Source of the DNA: Carposina sasakii
Lineage: Eukaryota; Arthropoda; Insecta; Lepidoptera; Carposinidae
Reading direction: 5' to 3'
NCBI GenBank assembly: GCA_014607495.2
Contig: CP053172.1
Span: 8,880,888-8,944,887 of the forward strand
Length of the DNA stretch: 64,000 nucleotides
In this document: piece after piece, positions 54,946 through 64,000 of the stretch
How the letters are laid out: each line of letters starts with the position of its first letter
Numbering within the stretch: position 1 is the first letter of the stretch
Notes under the pieces: generated by a model
Told to the model about the DNA's origin: nothing
The model's input: the letters and a program-made list of their open reading frames with translations, nothing else
The model's database searches: none
Position numbers and translations under genes: made by a program

Positions 54946-55937
54946 GGAATGGCAAATGGCAATCTGAGATCGATTAATCGAAAAAATCGATTTTTCGAGC
55001 AAAAAAAAAATCGATTTTTTAAATCGATATGTAGTACTGAATCGATTCGTTGGATCGATACGTCACCCTTTAAAATCGACATTAGATTTTTTCTGTTTTG
55101 GTATAAACCATACAATTAGTTGAAGGTGCCCGTATTATAAGAGTGCTGCCGGTCAATTACTCAAAAACTCGCGAGATGGCTGTTTTTTTTTTATAAATAA
55201 ATAAATATTCACACATTACACAACACATTAACCTAGTCCCACAGTAAGATCTCTAAAGTCTTGTGTCGTGGGTACTAAGCAACGGTATATAAATACATAC
55301 ATAAGTATAGAAACATCCATGACTCGGAAACAAACATTGATATTCATCATATCAATGTTTGCACCTACCGGGATTCGAAACCAGGACCTATGGCGTCGCA
55401 GGCAGGATCACTACCTACTAGACCAGTCGGCCGTCAAGTTTAGTGTGTTTAGTCTCCTTCGCCTCACTTCTCTTCAATAAAAAAAGTTAAGTTTATAATT
55501 TTATCTTTGATTTTTCGTATCTGTGCTGTGATTGACATTGCGTCATTATCTATTCATTTGTTGTTTGATTGAGTGTTGAGTGACTGTTTCTTAGAATAAT
55601 GATTCGCGAGCGGAGCGAAGACCTATTATTAATCTAAGGACTGTTTATTAAACAAACATACTGTGACTAGCGAAATAAATACAGATTTTTATGTAGTGTT
55701 TGTTGCGGAATAATAACTAATTAAGAGTACGTAAGTAAAGGGCTCCTTATTTTTATCTAAGATTGATATAAGTGATCTGATACTTTGAAATATAAAAATA
55801 TTTGTTATTATCGAATTCCCTGATTTTATTTTTTGGAAATCGATCTTTTAGACCTCGATTTTTTTGTGGATCGATTCATTAGGTCACGATTCGAATCGAT
55901 TCAAAAATCGATATTTTTCGGAAAGAATCGCCATCCC
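54946..55937. mobile_element. MITE with GGGATGGC ends and many ATCGATT motifs
   Basis: Left ggaatggca and right cgccatccc are inverted ends with TA outside both. Just inside, both ends are rich in atcgatt/aatcgat motifs arranged as mutual complements (54970-55080 and 55840-55930). A SINE sits inside (55185-55434). Confidence 0.6.
55185..55434 (-). mobile_element. tRNA-headed SINE (lepidopteran type)
   Basis: The minus strand begins ggccgactggtctagtaggt (A-box-like) with ggtttcgaatcccgg as B box (55368-55382), giving a tRNA-derived Pol III promoter. The body ends in agtacccacgacacaag, gtgggactaggttaatg and an A/T-rich tail. Tail-only relative at 38112-38232. Widely spread in moth and butterfly genomes, to my recollection. 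Confidence 0.8.
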
Positions 55938-55965
55938 TACGAAGCAGTACCTAACACAGACTAAG

Positions 55966-56371
55966 GATTCGGCGGGAAAAGCTGGAAGGGTGCGGGTGTA
56001 ATTTTCTTGTGAAAATAAAAAATTATTTGTAAATGGCTTGCATGTGTCCGTAAAGTGATGCTTTCTGGTAGATAAGTTATATTTTGATTACTTGTGATGT
56101 GAATCTAGTGCGTGTGCATGGTTTTATACGCAAGTAAGCTGAATAAAACTTTAGCCGGAATACGATCTCTTCATGGGCCCATGTAAGTTGTTTCTGCAAT
56201 AATTTTTCATTTTGACTAACTTTACACTTGTTCTTGAGGATTTTCCCGGCGTTTCCATTCATCATCATCATTATCATCCATCTTAAATTCAGAAATCATT
56301 TACTAAAGACAATGGCTGTATGGGCTTAGTTTCCTTTGCCTTTCCTTCGGGATAAACTAAAAAAAAAAAAA
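55966..56371 (+). mobile_element. 0.4-kb SINE-like retroelement, copy 2
   Basis: Starts gattcggcgggaaaagctgg, ends gggataaact and a run of A. Flanked by the 14-bp repeat taacacagactaag at 55952-55965 and 56372-56385. It inserted next to copy 3, after copy 3 was in place. Confidence 0.8.
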
Positions 56372-56393
56372 TAACACAGACTAAGTAGATATT

Positions 56394-56801
56394 GAGATTC
56401 GGCGGGAAAAGCTGGAAGGGTGCAGGTGTAATTTTCTTGTGAAAATCAAAAATTATTTGTAAATGGCTTGCATGTGTCCGTAAGGTGATGTTTTCTGGTA
56501 GATAAGTTATATTTTGATTACTTGTGGTGTGAATCTAGTGCGTGTGCATGGTTTTATACGCAGGTAAGCCGAGTAAAACTTTAGCCGCATTACGATCTCT
56601 TCATGGGCGCATGTAAGTTGTTTCTGCAATAATTTTTCATTATGACTAACTTTACATTTGTTCTTGAGGATTTTCCCGACGTTTCCATTCATCATCATTG
56701 TCATTCATCATAAATTCAGAATAGATTTTACTAAACAATGATTAGGCTGTATGGGCTTAGTTCCCCTTGCCTTTCCTTCGGGATAAATTAAAAAAAATAT
56801 A
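56394..56801 (+). mobile_element. 0.4-kb SINE-like retroelement, copy 3
   Basis: Same ends as copy 2. The 12-bp repeat taagtagatatt lies at 56382-56393 and 56802-56813. Its left TSD overlaps the right TSD of copy 2 by four bases. Confidence 0.8.
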
Positions 56802-56813
56802 TAAGTAGATATT

Positions 56814-57604
56814 CTACTAGCTACTTTTTTTAAATCAAAAAAGTTGGACCGTTTTTCTTGCAGCGTTTGTATGGGCATGGTCCGCTAGGAGTAAATGTGT
56901 TCTGTGCACTCGGTCTAGTGATTGATTTCATTGATTACTTCTAAGTTCTATTCTTCTAAGGAAGGAAGAGATGTTCAGCAAACTTTTAGGAAGGTAAGAA
57001 AATTTTAGTCTCAAATTTAGTCTAGAATTTATCAGAGGTTATTAAAGCTTAATTTCGGTAAGGCTTTAGTTTTTTCTGATCTTGAGTAAAAGGTAGGTAT
57101 TCTTTTACACAAAAATTACTGAACAGATTTTGATAAAATTAATTTGAATGTTATATCAGTTCATACCAGGATGGTTCATACATCAGAATAGCACATATTG
57201 AATTTTGAGTGACATTCATTTTTAAGTGTAAAAACAGGTGTAAAATAAGTTCTACTGATTTCTATTTTTTACTGATAAATATATTAGAAGAAGAAGAATC
57301 ATTAAAAGTCAGGTGCCTCAGACTCAGACAATACAAAATTGTGAGCCAAGCTTAGGTTTATTAAAGAAGTTAAGGCTTTATGTATGTACTCATCTCACAT
57401 TAATTTATGATTTTGGTAAATAAATAAAATAAAGTAATTTAATTTGGAAGTGAATTTTGTTCTTGTCTGATTCATAGAATAACTCCTGCCTGATTTCAGA
57501 ACTAATATTTTTTGTATGTAGTGACACAGATAATGTTACATCATACACATAGTTACTAATGCTCACATACAAAGAAACTATGTACTTGGTGAAATGCACT
57601 CTAA
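56814..57604. other. no gene recognised
   Basis: AT-rich, with no element ends or coding motif seen. Confidence 0.5.
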
Positions 57605-57740
57605 ATTAAGGATTATTCCCGTTCGTGCCACCAGTGGGACGTATGGGAAATTAATAAAGTATTAAAATTTCATTCCCGTTCGTCCCACTGGTGGAGAGAA
57701 GCCTGGTGGGACGACAGGGATTCAGCTTTGTTTGCCGAGT
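57605..57740. repeat. small repeat with ccgttcgt(g/c)ccac motifs
   Basis: attcccgttcgtgccaccag and cattcccgttcgtcccactg are direct copies 58 bp apart, each partly self-complementary (ccacYRgtggg). A third inverted piece, ggtgggacgacaggga, follows. Possibly a small MITE. Confidence 0.5.
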
Positions 57741-57786
57741 TTTGGCTAGTGTATAGCTATCGGGATGAAAAATAATGTTGCCAATA

Positions 57787-57905
57787 TGTAATTTAGAAAA
57801 GAGATGGTAAAATTCGTCATCCGAGTAATTGACCCGGTAACTCAGTGGTTAGAGCGGCTGGCACGGTTTGCAGTGGTCGTGGGTTCGATTCCCACTCGGC
57901 TGAAG
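57787..57905 (+). repeat. tRNA-like domain with conserved leader, copy 2
   Basis: The leader gtaatttagaaaagagatgg to ccgagtaatt and the tRNA-like 72-mer (57831-57902) match the minus-strand copy at 6170-6285. The T arm is perfect. The acceptor has two mismatches and the anticodon stem does not pair in the standard register. Confidence 0.65.
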
Positions 57906-59177
57906 AATTTTTTCCATTTCTTTATTAATAATTTCCAAAATTAATTGTTTATTATTACATATATTCTTATTTTCAATATTCTTTTATGACTCTGTTAAAA
58001 AAGTCAAATATAGCTACACTTCTAAAGAAAAAATAAGGAAGTGGTAGGTACTTACCAAAGATTATTATGAAACCCAAATAATTTTGATTTAATTTTTAAT
58101 ATAAAAAAGGGATACTTAGGTGTATTAATAAAAATGCCTGATTTCAGCATAGGAATTATTCTAGGAACCTAGTTATATATTTTTTAACTACCATTTATTG
58201 TATGCAGTTACAATGATAATGTAGTCATGTGCATAGTAATTAGCGCCCTCATTCAAAGGAACTATTTGGTGAAATAATTTAAGTAGGTACCTAACAAGCA
58301 TGTATCAAGTAACATGACTCTTGTAAGAAAATGTAATGATGCAAAACAGTTTTCTATTATAAAAGTGTATTTGGATATTTTACAAACCCTGGTTGCAGCC
58401 ACGTTGCAACACAATGCACGCTATAACTCGAAATTTTCTTTACAGTGCTGCATGCAAGGAAGGAAGCAAGTGTTCCAAGGAGCTTGTGATGACGTAGCTA
58501 TATAGCTTTTACTGTGCCGGCATCATTCGTGGCGGCGGCCGCCCGCTTGTCCCACCTTCGTCCCGCCAGTCAAAGATTATCCTGCTGTCACGCATCGTCC
58601 GTCAGATTGGTCCTGAATTGAATAACTTTTGATGTAAGTATACCCATTTACATGCTTGTGCTGATGTGGGGATTCATTAGAATACATCAGCTGCCTCTCC
58701 TTCCGTGCGTGATGTAACTGATAGACTAAAGAACTCGAGCATTTACCCAGGGTTCGAAGTGATAATTATCATGATATAAATTTACCTTGATAATTATAAA
58801 ATATGAAAACTAAAATAATTCAAGTTAATTGTGTGTATCCGAACGTCATTTGCTTATCCAAACTATCGAAACGCACTAAACATCAAACAAAACGTTTGAC
58901 TGACGAGAGAAATGTTAATTTATTTCCTATATAGGTAAATACTTTCTTACTTTATTTTGACGCCATAAAAGTCTGAATTAAATTGCGTATTTCTCACAGT
59001 TATTCTTTGCCGTTTATTTAATAATGCTAAAAACTGAGACCTTCCTTGGGGTTAATATAATATTATCATTTAAATAAAGAAAATTTCATGAAATTAAATG
59101 GCAAATCAGCTTCGATAAAAATATTTATCTTGATAATTTCGAACCCTGCATTTACTATGTTAAACGTGGATATAGTA
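57906..59177. other. no gene recognised
   Basis: AT-rich, except 58515-58600, which is GC-rich (cggcggccgcccgcttg) without a coding frame. Confidence 0.5.
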
Positions 59178-59192
59178 GGTACTTATCACCTT

Positions 59193-59696
59193 GGTTGTCG
59201 CCTTCTGCGAGGAGGTTATGAGAACAAAGGAGACAGCGGAGCGGGCGAGAGAGCAGGATGCTGCAGCAGACCCGCTCCGCCGCGCGATGCCTCGCAGAGG
59301 GCGGCGTGCCTACGACCGCCTTCCCCCATAAGGGGGGCTCGGGGTGGCGGACAGGTTGACCGTCGCCCATCGTATCGAGCCCCCGAGTCGTGCGACGTGC
59401 ATGTGTTTCGCACGTCGTCGACGGGGACGGGCGGCCACAGGGCGCTAAACCTAAGCGCTCCCCTGAGGTGAGCCCACCGCGATGTGGTAGCGGGCGTGCC
59501 GTCCCGCGGGTCCTGTGGTCGAATGCTTCGGTAGTCTCACGGGCCCGCGGACTTAAGCGGCGACGAGAAACACCCTTCGGTTTTAGTGGGTATTGCGTCG
59601 GGGCTCTTCCCCGGCGCCGAGTCCCACATAACCCGCCCTGCGAATCCCGTGCCGCCGGCGGGTATGCGTAAAAGCATTTTCCCAAGGTTAAAAAAA
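59193..59696 (+). mobile_element. GC-rich 3' end of a non-LTR retroelement, with TSD
   Basis: A 0.5-kb GC-rich block with an A run at its end. It is flanked by the 15-bp repeat ggtacttatcacctt (59178-59192 and 59697-59711). The end reads gggtatgcgtaaaagcattt, a 3' UTR type I associate with R1-group LINEs of Lepidoptera. It is probably a 5'-truncated insertion. Overlapping ORFs on both strands lack domain motifs, so the parent LINE is not proven. Confidence 0.7.
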
Positions 59697-59711
59697 GGTA
59701 CTTATCACCTT

Positions 59712-60519
59712 ATGATCCTTCGGTTCTGACCACCCCATTTCGGGAACACAAGTCGTCTGTAGGTATATGTAAGTATGTATGTATGTACCTACTTATAATT
59801 AGTAGAGGATAATATAATAAAGAATTTTAAATTTTATTTTTATTTTCAGGAAATGAAGATTCCACAAAAATGGCGACTTCCCTGCATGCACAGCAGATGC
59901 TTCTCCAATCTAGACACGCGGTAGCGTGTCAAGTCAAGTTCCAGCTGTAACTACTTACTCTTCTAGTTTTATTATCAACTAGCTTTTGCCCGCCACTTCG
60001 TCCGCGTAGATTACCGAATTACAGATTCCGTACTCTTAATGTAGGCTAAATTTCAAGAAGATTTGTCGACGACGCCACTTTAGCTTCTCTCCCAGTGACA
60101 AGCACAAATAATATGCGATAGATATGCCTCGCTTGTTTCTTAGAATTACCTATGTAGGTATTTACTAGTCGATAAGTTTAATATTAGTGTGTTTTTTACT
60201 ATGTATTTAGTACCTATCTGATATTTGTGTCTTTTCTCGTAACGCAAAGGGAGTTATGGTTCTAGCTACCTACGCTACAATAATAATTATATTTTTGCGT
60301 AAGAGGGTACTCTTTGCTTCTGCTGTCCGCGTCTCATTTGCCGAACCCTTCGGAATCTTTCTGTCATCGACAAGTCCAAGTACATGACTGATGTATAACT
60401 AGACATGATGTATGACTTAGTCCATGTGACCCACGCTCGATGTTATCGACCTCAGTTCGATGCCAGAATCATATCACAACTGCTAGAAATTCGACAAAAA
60501 CGCCATAGTGGAAGTATCT
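59712..60519. other. no gene recognised
   Basis: No motif recognised. ttttgcccgccacttcgtcc near 59985 is a phrase often seen near the ends of lepidopteran Helitrons, but no matching start was found. Confidence 0.4.
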
Positions 60520-61370
60520 ACCCCCTCAGTCCTGTCCAACCTGCGGCCCTTACCCCCAGCCTCTCAGGTAACAACGATGTCTTGGAGTCAGATGCAGAGT
60601 CCTCCGACGCGGAAGTTTTTTCCGCGGCTTCTTACCCCTCTCGACCCTTCTCCCCTTTGGAGGAAGAAATCTCCCCCTCCCCTAACCGCAGCGGGGCCTA
60701 AGACGCTAAGGCCCGCGTCTGGTCGGCCCCCAACCCCTAAACGCAAGCAAGTTTCTCAGGGGACTGACTCGTGTTCACACTACACACACGTTAGGACACC
60801 CGGTCCCACCCGTCCTAGCGGGTTACGGTACACGTGAATCTAGGCAGGGAAACGTCTTGTTCTTTACATTAGACGGTGTGCCAAAGGGCCTTCAGACCGA
60901 TGGCGGCACCTTGCCCCCCTCCGCCTCCTCCGCGGATACATTTGCGGTAGATCTCATAAATTTCTCAAGCTCTGAATTTCCGCATATTATGGATATTTAT
61001 AGGCCTGACTCTGGCCTGTCGGGTGCCCTCGGGGCGCCCCCCTGCTCCCCGCCCTTCAGGCAATTCATCTGCTGCCTTGGAGTCACCGCTCCAAGTGTAG
61101 AGATCCCGCGTATTGCGGTGAGCCTATCGGCATGTAAGTTCGGCCATAGTAGCCGCTTCTGTCACGCTTCGCCGCAATGCGAAGGCTTTGCTGAGGGTAA
61201 GGAATGTTCCCGGAACAAGTCTGTCACCCCCATAGGTTGCTGTAACTGCGGTCAGCCGCAACTTTACCTACGGTCACAGAGACACGCGGTATGCCCCTCG
61301 CTCCCCCCGCGCCTGACCTCTAGCACTCTGTTACACTCTACTTTTGACAACCTCCCCCTGCTACTTGAAG
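60520..61370 (+). pseudogene. Jockey copy E: scrambled 5' UTR and ORF1 pieces
   Basis: The order is not collinear. ORF1 middle (tctcgacccttctccc, accgcagcgggg) comes first, then 5' UTR (tttctcaggggactg, ggacacccggtccc), then the ORF1 start at 60900 (gatggcggcacc for atggcgtcacc). Zinc-knuckle pieces follow (KFGHSSRFCHASPQC near 61137), and LPLLLEV at the end. Many small blocks are missing, as in 15577-16830. Not coding. Confidence 0.75.
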
Positions 61371-61459
61371 TTTGCTATATTTTATTATTTCATATTAGTT
61401 TAGGTACCTTATTTTGTATTTTTGATATAATCTTACATTTTTTAATTCATTGTATTCTA

Positions 61460-61710
61460 GTATAAGTAGGTAAGTTCTATTCTATAAGTTTATTTTTATT
61501 TTTACAAATCGTCGTTCTATGTTTAGCAGCCGTTATTTTTTTATATAAATAATGGAAATGCCAGGAGCTTTGTGTCCAGTTCATCCTTGCCATTTTTAAG
61601 GGGTAGGTAAAGTTTTCTTCCTCGCGTTCGACCATCTGTCGAAGTTGTAACTTAAGAATCTTCATCGAAGCATGCAGTGAGAGTGAGCCGAGTGCATTTA
61701 TGTAGTCTGT
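61460..61710 (+). repeat. direct repeat unit 1
   Basis: tataagtaggtaagtt to gagccgagtgcatttatgtag recurs at 62140-62470 with different internal indels. Includes ttcgaccatctgtcgaagtt. Confidence 0.7.
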
Positions 61711-61917
61711 GCGGTCGGGGGTAGGGTGCTGTAGTGTTTAACATAGTACAATTCTTATAAATTATATTATTAGACCAACGCGGCTGTCATCGGCTGGGCG
61801 CACTACATTCGTTGTACTAAATTCCGTGCACTTTTTTCCGATGAGGGTAGTCTCAAGGAGTATTGCACCGTTTATGGGTGCTAATTTATATTTTTCTATT
61901 CTTATTTATCTTAAATT

Positions 61918-62070
61918 GCTCTCACAACCAGTAGGATTAAACCTCGAGCGTTAACCATATCTCTTTCACCATCTCATTTTAATACGCTTGGTTTGCTCAA
62001 GCAAAAGGGTGAAGTCTTCAACTTCACCCAGATCCACCAGATCGATATCATCAGCTTCATTTTAGTCTAG
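61918..62070 (+). pseudogene. Jockey ORF2 start fragment
   Basis: ctcacaaccagtaggattaa to cagatcgatatcatc matches the first 45 codons of ORF2 without its ATG. It contains the hairpin gggtgaagt-cttca-acttcaccc, with a 9-bp stem. Lies between the two direct repeat units. Confidence 0.75.
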
Positions 62071-62139
62071 GCAGTTTGTTTCTTTTTTACTTATTATCTT
62101 ACATTTTTATTTTTTTATTGTGTAGGTACTAGTATAAGT

Positions 62140-62470
62140 AGGTAAGTTTATCTTATTTTTTTCTAAGAATCGTTCTATGTTTAGCAACCGTTATTTTTAT
62201 TAACTTTTTCTTACATCTTTTCCGTAATTAACTTTACTTTATATCTCTATATCTTTCCCCGGTATGTAGAAAGCGAAAATGGCAGCAGCCTTGTGTCCCA
62301 GTAACTGTTCATCCTTGCCATTTTAAGAGGTATAGTTTTCTTCCTCGAGTTCGACCATCTGTCGAAGTTGTAAGAGTCTTCATTGAAGCATGTATGAGCC
62401 GAGTATATTCATGTAGTTTCTTACATTTTTATTTAATTTATTGTGTACTAGTATAAGTAGGTAGGAACTA
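62140..62470 (+). repeat. direct repeat unit 2
   Basis: Second copy of 61460-61710, longer in its middle (62200-62290). Confidence 0.7.
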
Positions 62471-62563
62471 TCGTACGAAGGATTACTACTGTAAGTTCCA
62501 TAGATATCGGAAACAAATATATCTCGCCTATAGTTATTCTCCTCTATGATCGGTCGTGTCCGG

Positions 62564-63602
62564 TTTTTTTTTTTTGAATGACAAATGATGGTAGCCTGAA
62601 GGGCTTTTCCATCTTCACCGAGCTAGGTGGCGTGCGCTGAAGGCGCACAAACGAAAGTTTTTAGGACTACGCGACCTGTGCATCCCAGTTGCGCTGGGAT
62701 ATTGTCGCATTGGGGAGTTAAACAAATAGTTAAATTGACTTTTTATAGGATGACTGGTAGGGATCATGTCCCAGCAGTGTCCTACTATGACTCTATCTAC
62801 TAAGGGTTCCAAGTAAGAACCCGCCGCTAAAGAACCCTCGAAAGAACTACGGCGGGGATTGTGTTGGCCATGGAAGGTCAGGACAGCGCTGCCTACTTGG
62901 TCAGTCACCTGCCTGGTGTATATGCATTTATGAGGTTAGTGCAGCGTCCCTCCGACGGGGCGCCACTTTCTATGTGAATTTTCGTAAGTATAAACTAGAC
63001 TAAGTGTGGCCGACTATACCGCTGCGGTGTTAGCCTCATCCACGAGTAGTGAGTAAGGAGGGCTATGAGAGGGAAAGTTTTAGGGAGGTAATAACCTCCC
63101 TATACTTTAAAAGAGTCTGAAAGTATATAGACGCGCGGCCAGAAAGTCTGGCCGCCTCTAAGGCCTCTGCTACCTCTAGTAGCAGGGGGAGGTTTTGCAG
63201 CTCGACCGGGGTTAGTGGCCTTATGTGAGCTGCTTGGCACCGTGTGAGGCACGGTGTCGGGGAAACGCGCTCTGTAACGCTTGGTTGCCCTTTTGGCCTT
63301 AGGGGCCTTGGGGCAACCGCGGTAGTTGGCTGGGTGACCAGTCTGGCCGCAGTTGCAGCATCCTACTGGCGTGACAGCTTTGTCACGAGGGCAGTCCTTG
63401 CTGGGGTGGGAACCCTCAGCGCACCCCACGCACTGCGGCGCGGCATGGCAGAAGCGGCTACTGTGGCCGAACTTCTGGCAATTATGGCATTGCGCTGGAA
63501 GACTTTTCTTGTGTGGGACCTCCACACTGACACCTTACAAACCGCATACTGACGTGATGTCAAAGATGCGTTTGCCGGCATCGGACCTATCAAGGGTGAC
63601 AA
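62564..63602 (-). mobile_element. Jockey copy D with ORF2 deleted
   Basis: Minus strand: the ORF1 C-terminal half (63602-63063), a short stretch resembling the last codons of ORF2, then the whole structured 3' UTR and a tail of 12 A (62564-62575 as T). Nearly all of the 2.9-kb ORF2 is absent. Confidence 0.8.
63063..63602 (-). pseudogene. Jockey ORF1 C-terminal part, copy D
   Basis: Holds KRIFDITSV-like sequence, then VEVPHKKSLPAQCHNC, both zinc knuckles (second CCNCGQTGHPANYRGC), and a basic KAPKAKRATKRYRARF. The frame shifts near 63180. The conserved end KLSLS with TAG at 63063-63065 is in the shifted frame. A stop also lies near 63540 in the upstream part. Confidence 0.8.
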
Positions 63603-63606
63603 GTAC

Positions 63607-63607
<1 letters not shown>

Positions 63608-63659
<52 letters not shown>

Positions 63660-63681
63660 GAGTATATATATATATATATAA
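63608..63681. repeat. (TA)n microsatellite
   Basis: About 74 bp of TA repeats with one interruption (tacgagta) near 63659. Lies at the 5' border of copy D. Confidence 0.9.
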
Positions 63682-63859
63682 TATCTTAAGTGTAAAGTTT
63701 ACCTCGCGGCAGATTCCCTCTTGATCTCCGTTCGACCACTTCACGATAATTGCTCCGCGATCGCCACTACGTGTATTTTCGAGAGACCGAACCGTCCCGC
63801 GACGCTGATTTTGAGTGACTGGTCGTCGGGTTGTCACGCGATGGCGTACCCCCCTCGCG
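63682..63859. other. unassigned segment between two Jockey pieces
   Basis: A minus-strand frame contains VKWSNGDQEGICREVNF, but no family is recognised. It separates copy D from the next Jockey fragment. Confidence 0.3.
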
Positions 63860-64000
63860 TCCCTGTCACGCCCCGCGGCGGCCAGAACACCGACGAAATG
63901 TCGAAAATGCGCTTGCCAACAGCGGACCTCTCGAGAGACACAAGTACCATATCGTACTTGTGTTTCGTGGGAGCGTTCTGCATTCGGCGGACCGAATGCA
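63860..64000 (-). pseudogene. Jockey ORF1 fragment at the window edge
   Basis: The minus strand reads MQNAPTKHKYDMVLVSLERS then KRIFDISSV. It continues beyond the window. It overlaps in content with copy D, so it is a separate copy. Confidence 0.75.

Noticed and set aside
56077..56704. Similar 65-codon antisense ORFs in SINE-like copies 2 and 3
   Set aside because: The similarity reflects recent copies of one repeat; the frame is not kept in copies 1 and 4.
59155..59685. 176-codon minus-strand ORF and overlapping plus-strand ORFs in the GC-rich insertion
   Set aside because: Open frames on both strands are expected from base composition; no domain motif.

Overview
This is animal genomic DNA, most likely from a moth or butterfly. 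The case rests on repeats. There is a Lep1-type Helitron, RTE LINE tails ending in the usual QQWT stretch and a GAT run, a tRNA-headed SINE of common lepidopteran type, Jockey, CR1-like and BEL/Pao retroelements, and piggyBac-, P- and Transib-like DNA transposons. No bacterial operon, rRNA gene, CRISPR array or complete host gene was found. A 500-base N block (33893-34392) is a scaffold gap.

Layout. 1-12.2 kb: a piggyBac transposase end, a minisatellite made from a LINE C-terminus, the first copy of a 0.4-kb poly-A element with target-site duplications (TSDs), a 2.7-kb inverted-repeat element holding a THAP exon, tRNA-like repeats and a nest of MITEs. 12.2-24.7 kb: three Jockey LINE copies in head-to-tail order. 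Copies A and B are rearranged. Copy C keeps an uninterrupted 974-residue endonuclease/reverse transcriptase. 24.7-29.75 kb: a BEL/Pao element with a higher-order minisatellite upstream of gag, cut off in RNase H. 29.75-33.9 kb: a second Jockey-superfamily LINE that runs into the gap. 34.4-38.2 kb: LINE and SINE fragments on the minus strand in AT-rich DNA. 38.5-42.4 kb: a complete but decayed Transib transposon (the RAG1-related superfamily) with long inverted arms. 45.3-47.3 kb: two phase-compatible minus-strand exons, the best host-gene candidate, with a Helitron between them. 48.7-53.7 kb: a nearly full-length CR1-like LINE (minus strand) that appears to split a foldback MITE. 53.7-59.7 kb: a MITE with a nested SINE, two adjacent copies of the 0.4-kb element, a second tRNA-like repeat and a GC-rich retro-insertion with a 15-bp TSD. 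60.4-64 kb: scrambled Jockey fragments, including one copy that has lost nearly all of ORF2.

The genes do not form a pathway; this is a transposon graveyard with one plausible intact LINE ORF. The strongest new observation concerns the Jockey family. Its RNA carries repeated hairpins with the same CUUCA loop in the 5' UTR, both ORFs and the 3' UTR. UTR stems show compensatory changes between subfamilies, and a rearrangement junction shared by two copies lies just after one of these hairpins. Many ORF breaks lie in homopolymer runs, so some of the apparent decay may be consensus error.
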